A stretch of 33,367 nucleotides of DNA from Desulfobacterales bacterium (GTDB taxonomy: Bacteria > Desulfobacterota > Desulfobacteria > Desulfobacterales > SpSt-501): assembly GCA_025454255.1 (NCBI GenBank), contig JALOOU010000027.1:1-33367 (forward strand). The letters are read 5' to 3'. The notes under the pieces were generated by a model that made no database searches, was not told the origin of the DNA, and saw nothing but the letters and a program-made list of their open reading frames with translations. Both the position numbers and the translations under genes were made by a program. Below, in pieces: positions 32,883 to 33,367 of the stretch (position 1 is its first letter; each line of letters opens with the position of its first letter).

Positions 32883-33367
32883 TAAAATAATACATATTTA
32901 TTTTACTTCAGAGGGGATGTCTTTCTAAGTCATCAATGGGTTTTTAGACAATGGGGAAGCCATTCCTTGGGTTGTTGCTCCCCCAGTATCACAGGAAGGG
33001 AACCTCGCACTATCGGCTACTGGAAGTCCTGAGAGCGGATGATTCCGACAATCTTCACCTACAGTGTTTTGAACCCCATAATCGGTCTCTGATGGTATTA
33101 ACGGGGTTTTATTTTCATGATCAGAAAGCGAAAAAAACAAACGGCCTCCTGGATCGGGGGAGGCTGTTGCTATGCTGCCTCACAAACACCACTTTCTTGA
33201 GTGTTGAACATCTGAAAGACGCGAAAATCTCTTTATGAGATTGTATTCAACCACCGGAACGTATATCGCTGGTAGCGTAGGATATTTCACCGCAGATGGA
33301 GCATCGTTTAATTGGAGTTCAAGTGGCTCTCCTGATGGAATAGGTTATATTCTGTATATATTCTTTG
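32833..33367. other. AT-rich sequence of foreign character at the right edge
   Basis: Base composition changes abruptly: from about 32833 the DNA is AT-rich, with runs such as ATAATACATATTTATTTTAC, against the GC-rich window. No yifB continuation, transposase or tRNA is present. A 95-codon frame at 32951-33238 (MGKPFLGLLLPQYHRKG...) and a reverse frame at 32925-33140 lack ribosome sites and I recognise neither. A hairpin GCCTCC/GGAGGC occurs near 33146-33167. It could be inserted DNA or a chimeric contig end. Confidence 0.6.
33235..33367 (+). CDS. Possible partial ORF running off the right edge
   Basis: An ATG at 33235 opens a frame that stays open to the end of the window (44 codons). It reads MRLYSTTGTYIAGSVGYF... 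and is rich in Gly, Ser, Tyr and aromatic residues, ending GIGYILYIFF. No ribosome site is visible and I do not recognise the protein. It may be the start of a gene in the foreign segment. Confidence 0.2.
   Translation, partial: MRLYSTTGTYIAGSVGYFTADGASFNWSSSGSPDGIGYILYIFF

Noticed and set aside
32951-33238. 95-codon frame in the AT-rich tail
   Set aside because: No ribosome site, no recognisable family and uncertain provenance of the segment; described only as part of the tail.

Overview
The window is about 33 kb of GC-rich, densely packed bacterial chromosome. I read it as Desulfobacterota (deltaproteobacterial, sulfate-reducer-like). The support is the mix of families: a small protein resembling the Desulfovibrio DVU0772 family, two sigma-54 activators, an AMIN-rich PilQ, a DUF4390-rsmD-coaD-LysR string, and many short overlapping operons. 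This taxonomic placement is an inference from gene content; there is no rRNA or other marker here. I saw no tRNA, rRNA, CRISPR array, transposase or phage module.

Left third. A partial gene and its terminator lead into a small conserved hypothetical (403-756). A minus-strand series runs from 7523 down to 783: DUF2333 protein, YdcZ-type membrane protein, a lipoprotein with a probable CTG start, an exported OB-fold-like protein, then a coupled cluster of O-methyltransferase, MobB, HD-domain protein and a PAS/sigma-54 activator with a four-cysteine PAS domain. A DUF3568 lipoprotein and a FemAB/GNAT-like protein overlap tail to tail at 8163-8200.

Middle. From a clear sigma-70 promoter (9488-9515) a plus-strand operon encodes an FmdB-type zinc ribbon, a Fur-FeoA fusion, a PflX-like radical SAM protein, a PP2A-like phosphatase and an SH3 protein. 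A 129-bp imperfect palindrome (12621-12749) separates it from a PfkB-family kinase and a YfgM-like TPR protein. A histidine kinase and NtrC-family regulator (17420 to 14596) diverge from the type IV pilus alignment operon pilMNOPQ, which is headed by a 64-residue Xre-type protein. The intergenic region between them carries two consensus sigma-70 promoters, a good sigma-54 (-24/-12) match and several palindromes. pilQ ends at a perfect 15-bp hairpin facing a TPR lipoprotein of the PilF/PilW/Tgl pilotin type, so secretin and candidate pilotin sit side by side.

Right third. This is housekeeping: serS-thrC-pilF-like on the minus strand, then 5-formyl-THF cyclo-ligase and pcm on the plus strand, then DUF4390-rsmD-coaD-LysR on the minus strand. 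The last gene, yifB, breaks right after its Walker A motif at a 19-bp tandem duplication. Beyond it are about 535 bases of AT-rich sequence unlike the rest of the window, which is either an insertion or a contig-end misassembly.

I did not find a wholly new system. The most promising leads are the regulatory region of the pilus locus with its small Xre protein and sigma-54 site, the lipidated PilQ with its neighbouring pilotin, the Fur-FeoA fusion, the palindromic element, and the junction at the right end.
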